The notes beneath the pieces are model-generated. The model did no database searches. It saw only the letters and a list, made by a program, of their open reading frames with translations, and was not told the DNA's origin. Shown here one piece after another: positions 43,959 to 50,700 of a stretch of DNA of 50,700 bases. Each line of letters opens with the position of its first letter. Position 1 is the stretch's first letter. Origin of the DNA: an uncultured Saprospiraceae bacterium (GTDB lineage: Bacteria > Bacteroidota > Bacteroidia > Chitinophagales > Saprospiraceae); NCBI GenBank assembly GCA_937941095.1, contig CALDYJ010000182.1, positions 1 through 50,700 on the forward strand, in the 5' to 3' direction. A program made the translations under genes and the position numbers.

Positions 43959-45249
43959 CTCGAGGATTTAATAATTTTAAATTTATATAAAACAAAGGGA
44001 GTATTATTGGCCATAAAAATTCATAGGAATTTAAAAATGGGTTAGTTGCATGTGCAAGAAGAAAACCTAAAAAGCCACACAATAAACCGATCATTACAAT
44101 GTCATTGTCGCGCTTAATGATTTTTATCCCTAAAAAAATAATTCCTAAATAGTAAAATAATTCAAAAGCAAAACCGACTATTCCTAATCTATGGAGACTT
44201 ACATGATATCCCATTTCAAAAGCCCATGGTCTTTCTCTATCTCTAGCATAATCAGCAACTGAAGCCCCCATACCATGTCCAAATAATGGTGCTTTTTTCC
44301 AACTAGCAATTAATGCCTTTCCTTGCTCTGCTCTTTTAGATTCCTTTGAAGAATCAAAGGCTGCCGTAAAGCTTTCAGTTAAGTTTTCTAAACTTAGATT
44401 GTACGTTGCTGCAGTGTATGAAAAAAGTCCAATTGTCCCAACACCTCCAATAAACATAAAAACAGTAAGTCCGAAATTCATATTCTTTTTTAAAGAACCT
44501 TTCAAGTACCTACTAAATAAGAATAGACTAATGGGAGCAGTTATCATGATTAACATAAAAATTCTTCTGCCGCTCAAAAGCATCAATACTACAATAAATA
44601 CTAAGAGGATACTTAGAGTTATTGCATTTACAAAAGGTAAACGTTTCTTGATTTTCTTATCAAAAAGTAAGGCTATAAAAAAAGGAAATACAAAAGGTAA
44701 AACGCCAAGATTTCTTGAATAAAACTCTAAGGTTTTATACTGATTTAATCCAATGTGAAAGGGTGTTGGACTATTCTGAAACAAATTAAAAATGGACAAA
44801 TTTGGTACGATGCCCAAAAATATCATGATGTAATACAGGTCAAGAAAAACAATGAACACAGAAGAAAAAAACAGCACTATTATTAACCAATCAAAATGTT
44901 TATTCTTAAACACTAAGACCATAAAAGCAAAATGGATAACGACGTAGGTAATACTCAAAGGAATTACTACATAAACTCCTGGAGCATCTTGTAGAATGCC
45001 ACTTATGGTTCCATATAAGCCTCTAAATAAATAAATACCTGCAAGGATCAAGGTATACCTATGAAGTGGAAGTTTTTTACTGCTTAAACAAATCAATACA
45101 GCTATAGCTAGGCCAATTCCTATAAAAGGTATTTTAATTGGTTTTAAAATAGCTTGTAAAGAAAGAATTGGAAAAAAAATAGAGAATGCTAATAAAAACC
45201 CTAAGCTTTTTTCAATAAACCCAATCTCATTCTTTTTGAATAAATCCAT
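43930..45249 (-). CDS. O-antigen polymerase/ligase-like membrane protein (Wzy candidate)
   Basis: 439 residues with about 11 hydrophobic helices, including GFLLAFSIFFPILSLQAI, LSITYVVIHFAFMVLVF and LLCGFLGFLLAHATNPFL. A long periplasmic loop contains KAPLFGHGMGASVADYAR and GYHVSLHRLGIVGFAFEL, the W/H-x-x-L and Gly-His pattern of the O-antigen ligase/polymerase (Wzy_C/WaaL) superfamily. Together with the flippase it indicates a Wzx/Wzy-dependent pathway. Ligase versus polymerase cannot be separated from sequence. Confidence 0.82.
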   Translation of the reverse strand: MDLFKKNEIGFIEKSLGFLLAFSIFFPILSLQAILKPIKIPFIGIGLAIAVLICLSSKKLPLHRYTLILAGIYLFRGLYGTISGILQDAPGVYVVIPLSITYVVIHFAFMVLVFKNKHFDWLIIVLFFSSVFIVFLDLYYIMIFLGIVPNLSIFNLFQNSPTPFHIGLNQYKTLEFYSRNLGVLPFVFPFFIALLFDKKIKKRLPFVNAITLSILLVFIVVLMLLSGRRIFMLIMITAPISLFLFSRYLKGSLKKNMNFGLTVFMFIGGVGTIGLFSYTAATYNLSLENLTESFTAAFDSSKESKRAEQGKALIASWKKAPLFGHGMGASVADYARDRERPWAFEMGYHVSLHRLGIVGFAFELFYYLGIIFLGIKIIKRDNDIVMIGLLCGFLGFLLAHATNPFLNSYEFLWPIILPLFYINLKLLNPRDENRQPNTL

Positions 45250-45252
45250 TTA

Positions 45253-46656
45253 TCAACAAAGTTGATATTCTGGTAAAGAACTTATTCTAATAAATGAATC
45301 CAAAGCAAAAATTCCTTCAGAAGTTTTATTAGAATGTTTGTAAACTTCCTCTAACAAATTATTTGAATCGACTCGTGCATAATCCATCATAGCAATAATG
45401 ATGTCTTTTTTTCTTTCACCAGATCCAATACTCGATAGAGATCTTTTATTAAAAGAAATATTTCCTTGCCCATTAAAACTCATTTCATCATTTCCTTCTT
45501 CGTTTTCAAAAGCTAAAGAATTTCTACTAGTTAGAAAGTGCGACAATTGTAGTCTGGAATAAAGATTTGAACTAGAAATCCATTCTTTTCCAATTGGCCA
45601 GCCTGCTACATTTGGAGGATGGAATAAAATCTGATCTATTCTTTTTTGAATAAATAAAAAAGAATTACCATCAAATTTTAAATCAATGGCTTTAGTCAAA
45701 GTTGATATTAAATCAATTGGTGATTTAACCTTAGTTTTTATATTTGCTTTTTCGTAAAACCAATCGCTACTGAATATTTTTTTCATTAAACCTTTAATGT
45801 TATAATCAGATTTATAAAAATATTCGGCCAAGCCAATGACACGATTCTTATCTATTTTAACATTGACAAAATAAGCGTATATTTTTTCACATAGAAAAAG
45901 TGCGGTCCTTTTATCTTCTAGGATAATATTTACAATATCATTTCCATTAAATCCTCCTCGCTTACCCATGAAGACTTTTGCTCCTCTATCGTGATTTTTT
46001 TTCTCGAAAATATAAGTACCATTAAAGTCTCCAGTCCAACCTGTAAATGCTCTTGCTCCAGCTTTAATGTCAGTCTCGGAATAATTTCCTTTTCCTAAGG
46101 TAAACAATTCAAGAAGCTCTCTTGCATAATTTTCATTAGGTCTTCCTTTTTTGTTCTGTTGGTTGTTCAAATAAAAAAGCATCCCTACGTCTTTGGATAT
46201 TTCATGTAACATATCCCTAAAAGAACCTAGGCCATTTTTTCTGAAAATATTTAATTGGTTTATGGCCATGTGAGGTTTACCTACATAGCAAGCAAAGTGT
46301 CCGTGCCAAAATAAACACATTCTTTCTTGCAAAGGACTATTTATTCCATTGGTCATTCTTTTAAGCCAATTTAATCTGACCAAGTTCATTCTTTTTCTTG
46401 CTTCTACTTGATTCAGATTCCTCCGCTCTTTTTTCTTCATTGAACTATACTTCAGGCTACTTATTTGAGAAAACAATTCATCTTGTTTAATGGGTGTTTT
46501 GCTTTGCCTTTCGCCTTCAAAAAATAATTCTTTCAACTCTCGATCCAAAGAATTGTTCTTTTTTGATAGGTATTCTTGCGGACTTAATCCAAAGCCTGCC
46601 CTCGCATATAAATGTTGTATTTTCTTAAAGTCTTTCAATGGAAGTTGCTCTTTCAA
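45253..46656 (-). CDS. DUF1800 protein inside the polysaccharide operon
   Basis: 467 residues. DUF1800 marks: HLYARAGFGLSPQEYL, ERMCLFWHGHFACYVGKPHM, NENYARELLELFTLGKGNYS, FTGWTGDF and FHPPNVAGWPIGKEWISSSN. The family has no established activity. In other genomes it is usually paired with a DUF1501 gene; none is in this window. It starts 32 bp inside the preceding sulfotransferase gene and ends 3 bp before the polymerase gene, so it is embedded in the operon. No signal peptide is visible. Confidence 0.88.
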   Translation of the reverse strand: MKEQLPLKDFKKIQHLYARAGFGLSPQEYLSKKNNSLDRELKELFFEGERQSKTPIKQDELFSQISSLKYSSMKKKERRNLNQVEARKRMNLVRLNWLKRMTNGINSPLQERMCLFWHGHFACYVGKPHMAINQLNIFRKNGLGSFRDMLHEISKDVGMLFYLNNQQNKKGRPNENYARELLELFTLGKGNYSETDIKAGARAFTGWTGDFNGTYIFEKKNHDRGAKVFMGKRGGFNGNDIVNIILEDKRTALFLCEKIYAYFVNVKIDKNRVIGLAEYFYKSDYNIKGLMKKIFSSDWFYEKANIKTKVKSPIDLISTLTKAIDLKFDGNSFLFIQKRIDQILFHPPNVAGWPIGKEWISSSNLYSRLQLSHFLTSRNSLAFENEEGNDEMSFNGQGNISFNKRSLSSIGSGERKKDIIIAMMDYARVDSNNLLEEVYKHSNKTSEGIFALDSFIRISSLPEYQLC

Positions 46657-47458
46657 ATAGTAAAGCCTTTTTTGTTAACTCTTCAAAAATTGTTTCCGCC
46701 TTTTCTCGTAATCCATTTGAATAAATGAGATCAGGAGTTTCGTCCTTCATTAATGATTTTTGAAAAACACTTTCAAATGGAAGACTTTTAAGATCAAAAC
46801 CTTCTTTTTCATTTAGATAAAGATGAACACTTTTACTTTTTTGTTCTAAATCTTTAGAATTCAAAACGATTACATTTTTCTCCGAACAGTGGTTTAGATA
46901 ATTTAATATCTCTTGATTATGTCTGATCCAACTTTTTATGAACAGATCAGTATATTTTTTATTAAAGTATTTCTTTTTTGTTAATACATTTAGAGAACCT
47001 AAGATTACATTCCTCCTTTTCTTTTCTGCTTTAACTTTTCTTCTTATCAAAGAGTAAACTACTTCATCAAAATGTCTAAAGACAGCTATTACTTTTAAGT
47101 CTGAAATTAATTGGTCCCATAAATTTATGAACAAACAAGTTCTTGGATCTTTCCAAGCCCATTGATTGGACTTTGAGTTTCTTTGTTTCAATATTTGAAT
47201 GGCAGTTTGCTTATCTGTTTCAGTTATTTTGATGCTTTCATTTGATAGAAGGTAATCACTCGATAGGCCAAGGTTTTGAATAATTTTTCGATGGAACTCT
47301 ACAAATAGGTCATCTTCAAAGTAGCCTTCAGTGTTCCCTACATCAGTTGAAATAAATTGCTCGCCCAGATCTAAGCCACAATTACTTAACCAATTAGCCA
47401 ATAAGGATGTACCAGAACGGTGCATGCCTAAAATCATTAAAACTTTATTGTCTTCCAA
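46625..47458 (-). CDS. Second sulfotransferase-family protein
   Basis: 277 residues. The phosphosulfate loop is MILGMHRSGTSLLANWLSNC and the second contact region is LKVIAVFRHFDEVVYSLIRR. GNTEGYFEDDLFVEFHRKII is typical of the bacterial sulfotransferase group with acidic lid. Differs clearly from the sulfotransferase at 33154-34089, so it probably modifies a different position. Overlaps the DUF1800 gene by 32 bp; 5 bp separate it from the flippase. Confidence 0.85.
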   Translation of the reverse strand: MEDNKVLMILGMHRSGTSLLANWLSNCGLDLGEQFISTDVGNTEGYFEDDLFVEFHRKIIQNLGLSSDYLLSNESIKITETDKQTAIQILKQRNSKSNQWAWKDPRTCLFINLWDQLISDLKVIAVFRHFDEVVYSLIRRKVKAEKKRRNVILGSLNVLTKKKYFNKKYTDLFIKSWIRHNQEILNYLNHCSEKNVIVLNSKDLEQKSKSVHLYLNEKEGFDLKSLPFESVFQKSLMKDETPDLIYSNGLREKAETIFEELTKKALLFERATSIERL

Positions 47459-47463
47459 ACTAT

Positions 47464-48801
47464 TTAATTTGAAAATTTAAACTTTGGAATTACCCAAAAA
47501 CCTAAGTGAATTTTTACTAATATAAAAGCGATAATATTTTGAAGGGCTAAACCAGTCGCTGATGCTATAGCAGCCCCTGTTATTCCCAATGAAGGTATCA
47601 AGAAGTAATATAAAAGCGCTGTAAAAAGAGCTACGACTACTATATTTATGGTCATAGCTTTTTCAAAACCACACATCATCAAAAGATATCCTACAGATCC
47701 TGTAATTACATTTATGAATTGACCTAATGCAAGAATAATTAATATTTGCCCTCCTGTAGAGAAATCTTTTCCCACTAATTCCATGATTAAATCTGAAAAT
47801 AGAGTTAATACTAAAACAGCAGGGATAGCGAATAATAAAAGGAGTTTTACAGAATTTTGTGCAACATTTTTTAACTCATTCATCTTTCCTTGCTTATATA
47901 ACCTAGCAAATTTTGGAGCGACTATACTATTAATGGCTACTAATATAAAAGCTGTTAAAGCTGCTATTCTCTTCGCTAAACCATAAATCCCAACTTCATT
48001 ATTGTCTTCCCAATATCCTAAAAACAAAACATCTCCACCTGCCATTACGAAATTTGTAAAGGCGATGATAAACAAAGGAAAGCCTGTACTAAAAATCAAA
48101 GCAGTACTAAAAGAAGCTTTAACTGTCCTTAATTGGGGTAAATATTTAAAACACCAAAAAAGACCTAAGATTAAGGTGATGATGTTTACAATTACAAGAG
48201 AATATACAGCACCAATTACACCGTACCATTTGGTCAACAAAAACATTAAGGGTATACCGATTAAAGGTACCATCAATCCTCCTATTATTAAACCCTCTTT
48301 AAATTTTGTTAAGCCCTTGAGAATTGCACTGCAGAGTAAAATAAATGTCATAGGAAGTATTCCTATGCTCATAATCTTTACAGCTTCAGTAATGCTAGTA
48401 TCCTGAAAAAATGTAATTGCAATGAACTCAGCATTGAGATAAATTAGTATAAAGGCTAAAAGGCCTAAAAGGCCTGAAATTAGGAAAGTCTTTGCAATTA
48501 CTCCTTTTGTTTCAGACCAATTGTTTTCGCCTGAAGTTGAGGCAACAAATCTTAATAAGACATTTCTAAAACCTAATTCACTGATTAATATCGCAATACT
48601 ATTCACAGAAAAAGCTAAATAATAAACTCCTGCTCCTTCAGCTCCAATTTGTTTTGCTAATAATACATTGTATGCAAAACCAGCAACAGCATTAAGCAAC
48701 TTAATAATAAAAGCAGTCGAAGTATTCTTAAAAATTGAATTGAAAGAATTGTCTTTCGAACCAAACTTTTTTAATATTACTTCTATTACCTTTGAAAACA
48801 C
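47464..48801 (-). CDS. wzx: Polysaccharide flippase (Wzx, MATE/MOP superfamily)
   Basis: 445 residues with about 12-14 membrane helices. N-terminal FIIKLLNAVAGFAYNVLLAK and GAGVYYLAFSVNSIAILISE are the usual Wzx start, followed by evenly spaced hydrophobic segments to LGITGAAIASATGLALQNII. It moves undecaprenyl-linked repeat units across the inner membrane. It overlaps the oxidoreductase gene by 1 bp. Confidence 0.92.
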   Translation of the reverse strand: MFSKVIEVILKKFGSKDNSFNSIFKNTSTAFIIKLLNAVAGFAYNVLLAKQIGAEGAGVYYLAFSVNSIAILISELGFRNVLLRFVASTSGENNWSETKGVIAKTFLISGLLGLLAFILIYLNAEFIAITFFQDTSITEAVKIMSIGILPMTFILLCSAILKGLTKFKEGLIIGGLMVPLIGIPLMFLLTKWYGVIGAVYSLVIVNIITLILGLFWCFKYLPQLRTVKASFSTALIFSTGFPLFIIAFTNFVMAGGDVLFLGYWEDNNEVGIYGLAKRIAALTAFILVAINSIVAPKFARLYKQGKMNELKNVAQNSVKLLLLFAIPAVLVLTLFSDLIMELVGKDFSTGGQILIILALGQFINVITGSVGYLLMMCGFEKAMTINIVVVALFTALLYYFLIPSLGITGAAIASATGLALQNIIAFILVKIHLGFWVIPKFKFSN

Positions 48802-49835
48802 TAAGGTCTTAGTTTATAGATGTTTTCTATTATTTCTACAACTTTAATCCCTTCATCTATATTGGTGGTCATTTTAGTTTTCCCTTTCAAAACCTTCACT
48901 ACATTTTCGAAAACGAAAGGGTGGTTATTAGCAGATCCTTTATAAGATCCATAATCGTTAGCAGGATTCGCTTCTTCTAAAGTTGGGGCGGAATAATTAT
49001 CGATGTTACAATACTCCAATTCATTCATGTACTGCCCACCTATTTTTACAGTACCTGTACTTCCTAATATCTTAATACTGCTCTCCAAATTTTTATCGAA
49101 AACAGCTGTTGAATAATTAATAATCCCCATTCCTCCTTTTTCAAAATCAAAACTAACTGTTCCAGAATCTTCAAAGTCGGTAGAATGTGTATGTGCAAAA
49201 TCTTTAAACCTTGCTTGGATGTTTTTCACATCACCGAACAACCAATATAGTAAATCTATAAAATGAGAAAATTGAGTAAATAACACTCCCCCATCATTTT
49301 TTTTGTCCCCATGCCATGCATGTTTTTTTCCATTTGGGAGGTAATACCTATCGTCTCTATTCCAATAGCAATCTATCTGAACTAAATAAATATTACCAAG
49401 CTTGTTTTCTGACACAATAGACTTTAGCCAAGCAACTGGAGGCGAATACCTGTTTTGCATTACACAAAATACTTGTTTATTATTAAGTTCAGCTTTCTCT
49501 TTTATTTTTATAGCACTGGCTTTACTCAGCGTCATTGGTTTTTCAATGACCACATGTTTATTCGCATCTAATCCAGCTAAAGCATGTTCTGCATGAAAAC
49601 CATTTGGAGTACAAACATTTAGTACATCAAATGTTAGCTCGCTGTCTAACAAATCGGGTAAACTTGTAAAAAAAGGAACCTTATAAGAATTAAGCGAAAG
49701 TGCTCCATAAGACTCAACATCACATAAAGCTATTAGCTCACATTCTTCATTTGCTATTATCATATCTGCATGTCTTCTACCTATATGGCCACAACCTACA
49801 ACTGCAAATTTTATCTTTCCTTCCAGTGTCTTAAT
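48801..49835 (-). CDS. Gfo/Idh/MocA oxidoreductase (WlbA/WbpB-like) with probable ATT start
   Basis: The first ATG (49763) would remove the NAD-binding motif. Upstream in the same frame the sequence encodes [18 protein letters not shown], with the GxGxxG fingerprint, so translation must begin further up. No ATG, GTG or TTG is available; the best candidate is ATT at 49835-49833, which overlaps the TAA of the preceding gene (AATTAAG) and gives the natural N-terminus [14 protein letters not shown]. That makes 344 residues. Other marks are [11 protein letters not shown] and [14 protein letters not shown]. WlbA/WbpB oxidises UDP-GlcNAcA at C3. It could also be a mutated ATG. Confidence 0.85.
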   Translation of the reverse strand: MKTLEGKIKFAVVGCGHIGRRHADMIIANEECELIALCDVESYGALSLNSYKVPFFTSLPDLLDSELTFDVLNVCTPNGFHAEHALAGLDANKHVVIEKPMTLSKASAIKIKEKAELNNKQVFCVMQNRYSPPVAWLKSIVSENKLGNIYLVQIDCYWNRDDRYYLPNGKKHAWHGDKKNDGGVLFTQFSHFIDLLYWLFGDVKNIQARFKDFAHTHSTDFEDSGTVSFDFEKGGMGIINYSTAVFDKNLESSIKILGSTGTVKIGGQYMNELEYCNIDNYSAPTLEEANPANDYGSYKGSANNHPFVFENVVKVLKGKTKMTTNIDEGIKVVEIIENIYKLRP

Positions 49836-50403
49836 TTTTAAAAACTCTCCCTTCTCTTAGTTTATACTTGTCTCCACTTTGGGAGCAATTTGCATGGCCT
49901 TTTTCATCAAAAGACAGTTTTTCTCCCCACTCACTTATCCATCCTACTTGCTTTGCCGGATTACCTACTACTAAAGCATAATCGGGAATAGACTTGGTGA
50001 CTACTGAACCAGCTCCAATAAAACAATAACTACCTAGATCATTTCCACAAACTATGGTAGCATTTGCACCAATGCTAGCTCCCTTACCGACCCTTGTTTT
50101 AAGGTAAGCATCTCTTCTGTTTACAGCTGATCTAGGATTGATGACATTTGTAAAAACCATGGATGGCCCTAGAAATACGTCATCTTCACAAATTACTCCG
50201 GTATAGATGGAAACATTGTTTTGAACTTTAACATTGCTACCCAATTTAACATTATCAGCGATAAACACATTTTGTCCAATGTTGCAGTTCGCTCCAATGG
50301 TAGCTTTTGGCATGATGTGCGAAAAATGCCAAATTTTAGTCCCAACTCCGATAGTTGCTCCTTCGTCTACTACAGCTGTCTCATGAATAAAAACTGGCTG
50401 CAC
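49831..50403 (-). CDS. wbpD: WbpD/WlbB-like N-acetyltransferase (left-handed beta-helix)
   Basis: 190 residues of hexapeptide repeats: [56 protein letters not shown] and the catalytic-site loop; end marks are [20 protein letters not shown]. It acetylates the 3-amino group of UDP-2-acetamido-3-amino-glucuronate. The partner aminotransferase lies directly upstream, overlapping by 1 bp, and the oxidoreductase directly downstream. Confidence 0.92.
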   Translation of the reverse strand: MQPVFIHETAVVDEGATIGVGTKIWHFSHIMPKATIGANCNIGQNVFIADNVKLGSNVKVQNNVSIYTGVICEDDVFLGPSMVFTNVINPRSAVNRRDAYLKTRVGKGASIGANATIVCGNDLGSYCFIGAGSVVTKSIPDYALVVGNPAKQVGWISEWGEKLSFDEKGHANCSQSGDKYKLREGRVFKN

Positions 50404-50700
50404 TAATTAAAAAAGTTTATTACACTACTTGCAATGTATTCCAACATTTCATCATCCATTTCAGTATGTATAGGTAAGGAGATAACTTCATTACACAACA
50501 ATTCTGTAACGGGTAGTTCTTCTCCTTTACTGTATTGCAAGAACGCTTCTTGCTTATACAACGGAATTGGGTAATAAATCATAGAAGGGATACCTAATTT
50601 CTCCAAATATAATTTGAAAGCGTCTCTCTTTAATGCAGGAACTTTTAATGTATACTGATGAAAAACATGCGTTGAAAAAGGAGATCTCTCTGGTGTTTTT
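50403..50700 (-). CDS. WbpE/WlbC-like sugar aminotransferase, C-terminal part (cut by window end)
   Basis: About 98 residues are visible; the frame remains open at the right edge, so the gene continues outside. Visible marks are [37 protein letters not shown] and [13 protein letters not shown], the C-terminal domain of DegT/DnrJ/EryC1/StrS enzymes, with the YYPIPLxxQ pattern seen in WbpE. It would transfer an amino group to C3 of the uronic acid, followed by WbpD acetylation. An internal ATG at 50606 is not the start. Confidence 0.88.
   Translation of the reverse strand, partial: KTPERSPFSTHVFHQYTLKVPALKRDAFKLYLEKLGIPSMIYYPIPLYKQEAFLQYSKGEELPVTELLCNEVISLPIHTEMDDEMLEYIASSVINFFN

Noticed and set aside
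48002..48406. 134-codon plus-strand ORF inside wzx
   Set aside because: Antisense shadow; hydrophobic codons read backwards give long open frames.
1..50700. CRISPR array, rRNA genes or insertion sequence
   Set aside because: No regularly spaced repeats, rRNA-like stretch, transposase or terminal inverted repeats were seen.

Overview
The window is A+T-rich bacterial DNA that I assign to the phylum Bacteroidota. The grounds are a type IX secretion C-terminal domain on the PhoX-like protein, a GIN-domain secreted protein, a RemB/Wzi-like outer-membrane barrel, TAnnTTTG promoter boxes, few Shine-Dalgarno sequences, and the family content overall. I cannot fix the order or genus. No phage, integrase, transposase or CRISPR array is visible.

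Layout. 1-3.5 kb: a HAD phosphatase (5' end outside the window) that runs into a Rof-like domain, then two TPR proteins on the minus strand with an overlooked 56-residue peptide between them that carries a textbook double-glycine leader motif. 3.5-6.2 kb: secreted proteins (GIN domain, YceI, and a duplicated-domain protein), with an intergenic region containing a perfect 17-bp inverted repeat. 6.2-10.7 kb: an error-prone polymerase cassette (Y-family DinB plus a short DnaE).

10.9-11.4 kb is the most unusual part. A 25-codon leader ORF whose centre reads HIQHTQEPRPSE is followed by a complete attenuator: an antiterminator of 11 bp competes with a 12-bp terminator ending in a T-run. Directly behind it are four tRNA-like genes whose anticodons are Glu(UUC), Pro(UGG), Gln(UUG) and His(GUG). 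These are the decoders of the H, Q, E and P codons in the leader. This looks like ribosome-mediated attenuation of a tRNA operon by a leader peptide that senses the same tRNAs. Several of the tRNAs have odd features (U37 in tRNA-Glu, no G-1 in tRNA-His, A37 in tRNA-Pro).

11.4-12.7 kb: a GxxExxY pseudogene broken by one TGA, flanked by degenerate dispersed repeats, then an AlkD-type alkylation repair protein. 13.0-22.1 kb: one probable plus-strand operon with a PhoX-like phosphatase (T9SS cargo), an imelysin/di-haem peroxidase fusion, an FGE-like lipoprotein, a DUF2891 lipoprotein, an Nramp-like transporter without the metal-binding motifs, and the 5-oxoprolinase subunits PxpABC. 22.1-26.6 kb: a TPR hybrid histidine kinase, a thioredoxin-fold protein, a four-HhH ComEA-like protein and a small Cys/Lys-rich protein.

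26.6-50.7 kb: a long minus-strand polysaccharide cluster, still open at the right edge. It encodes UDP-diacetamido-uronic acid synthesis (WbpE-, WbpD- and WlbA-like proteins, a 2-epimerase), a Wzx flippase, a Wzy-like polymerase, several glycosyltransferases, two sulfotransferases, FkbM and class I methyltransferases, a heparinase-II/III-type lyase, a LegC-type aminotransferase with HAD and ATP-grasp partners, a CapD-like dehydratase, an initiating sugar transferase and a Wzi/RemB-like barrel. Most genes overlap or nearly touch, which indicates co-transcription of an acidic, probably sulfated, surface polysaccharide. One DUF1800 gene sits unexpectedly inside it.
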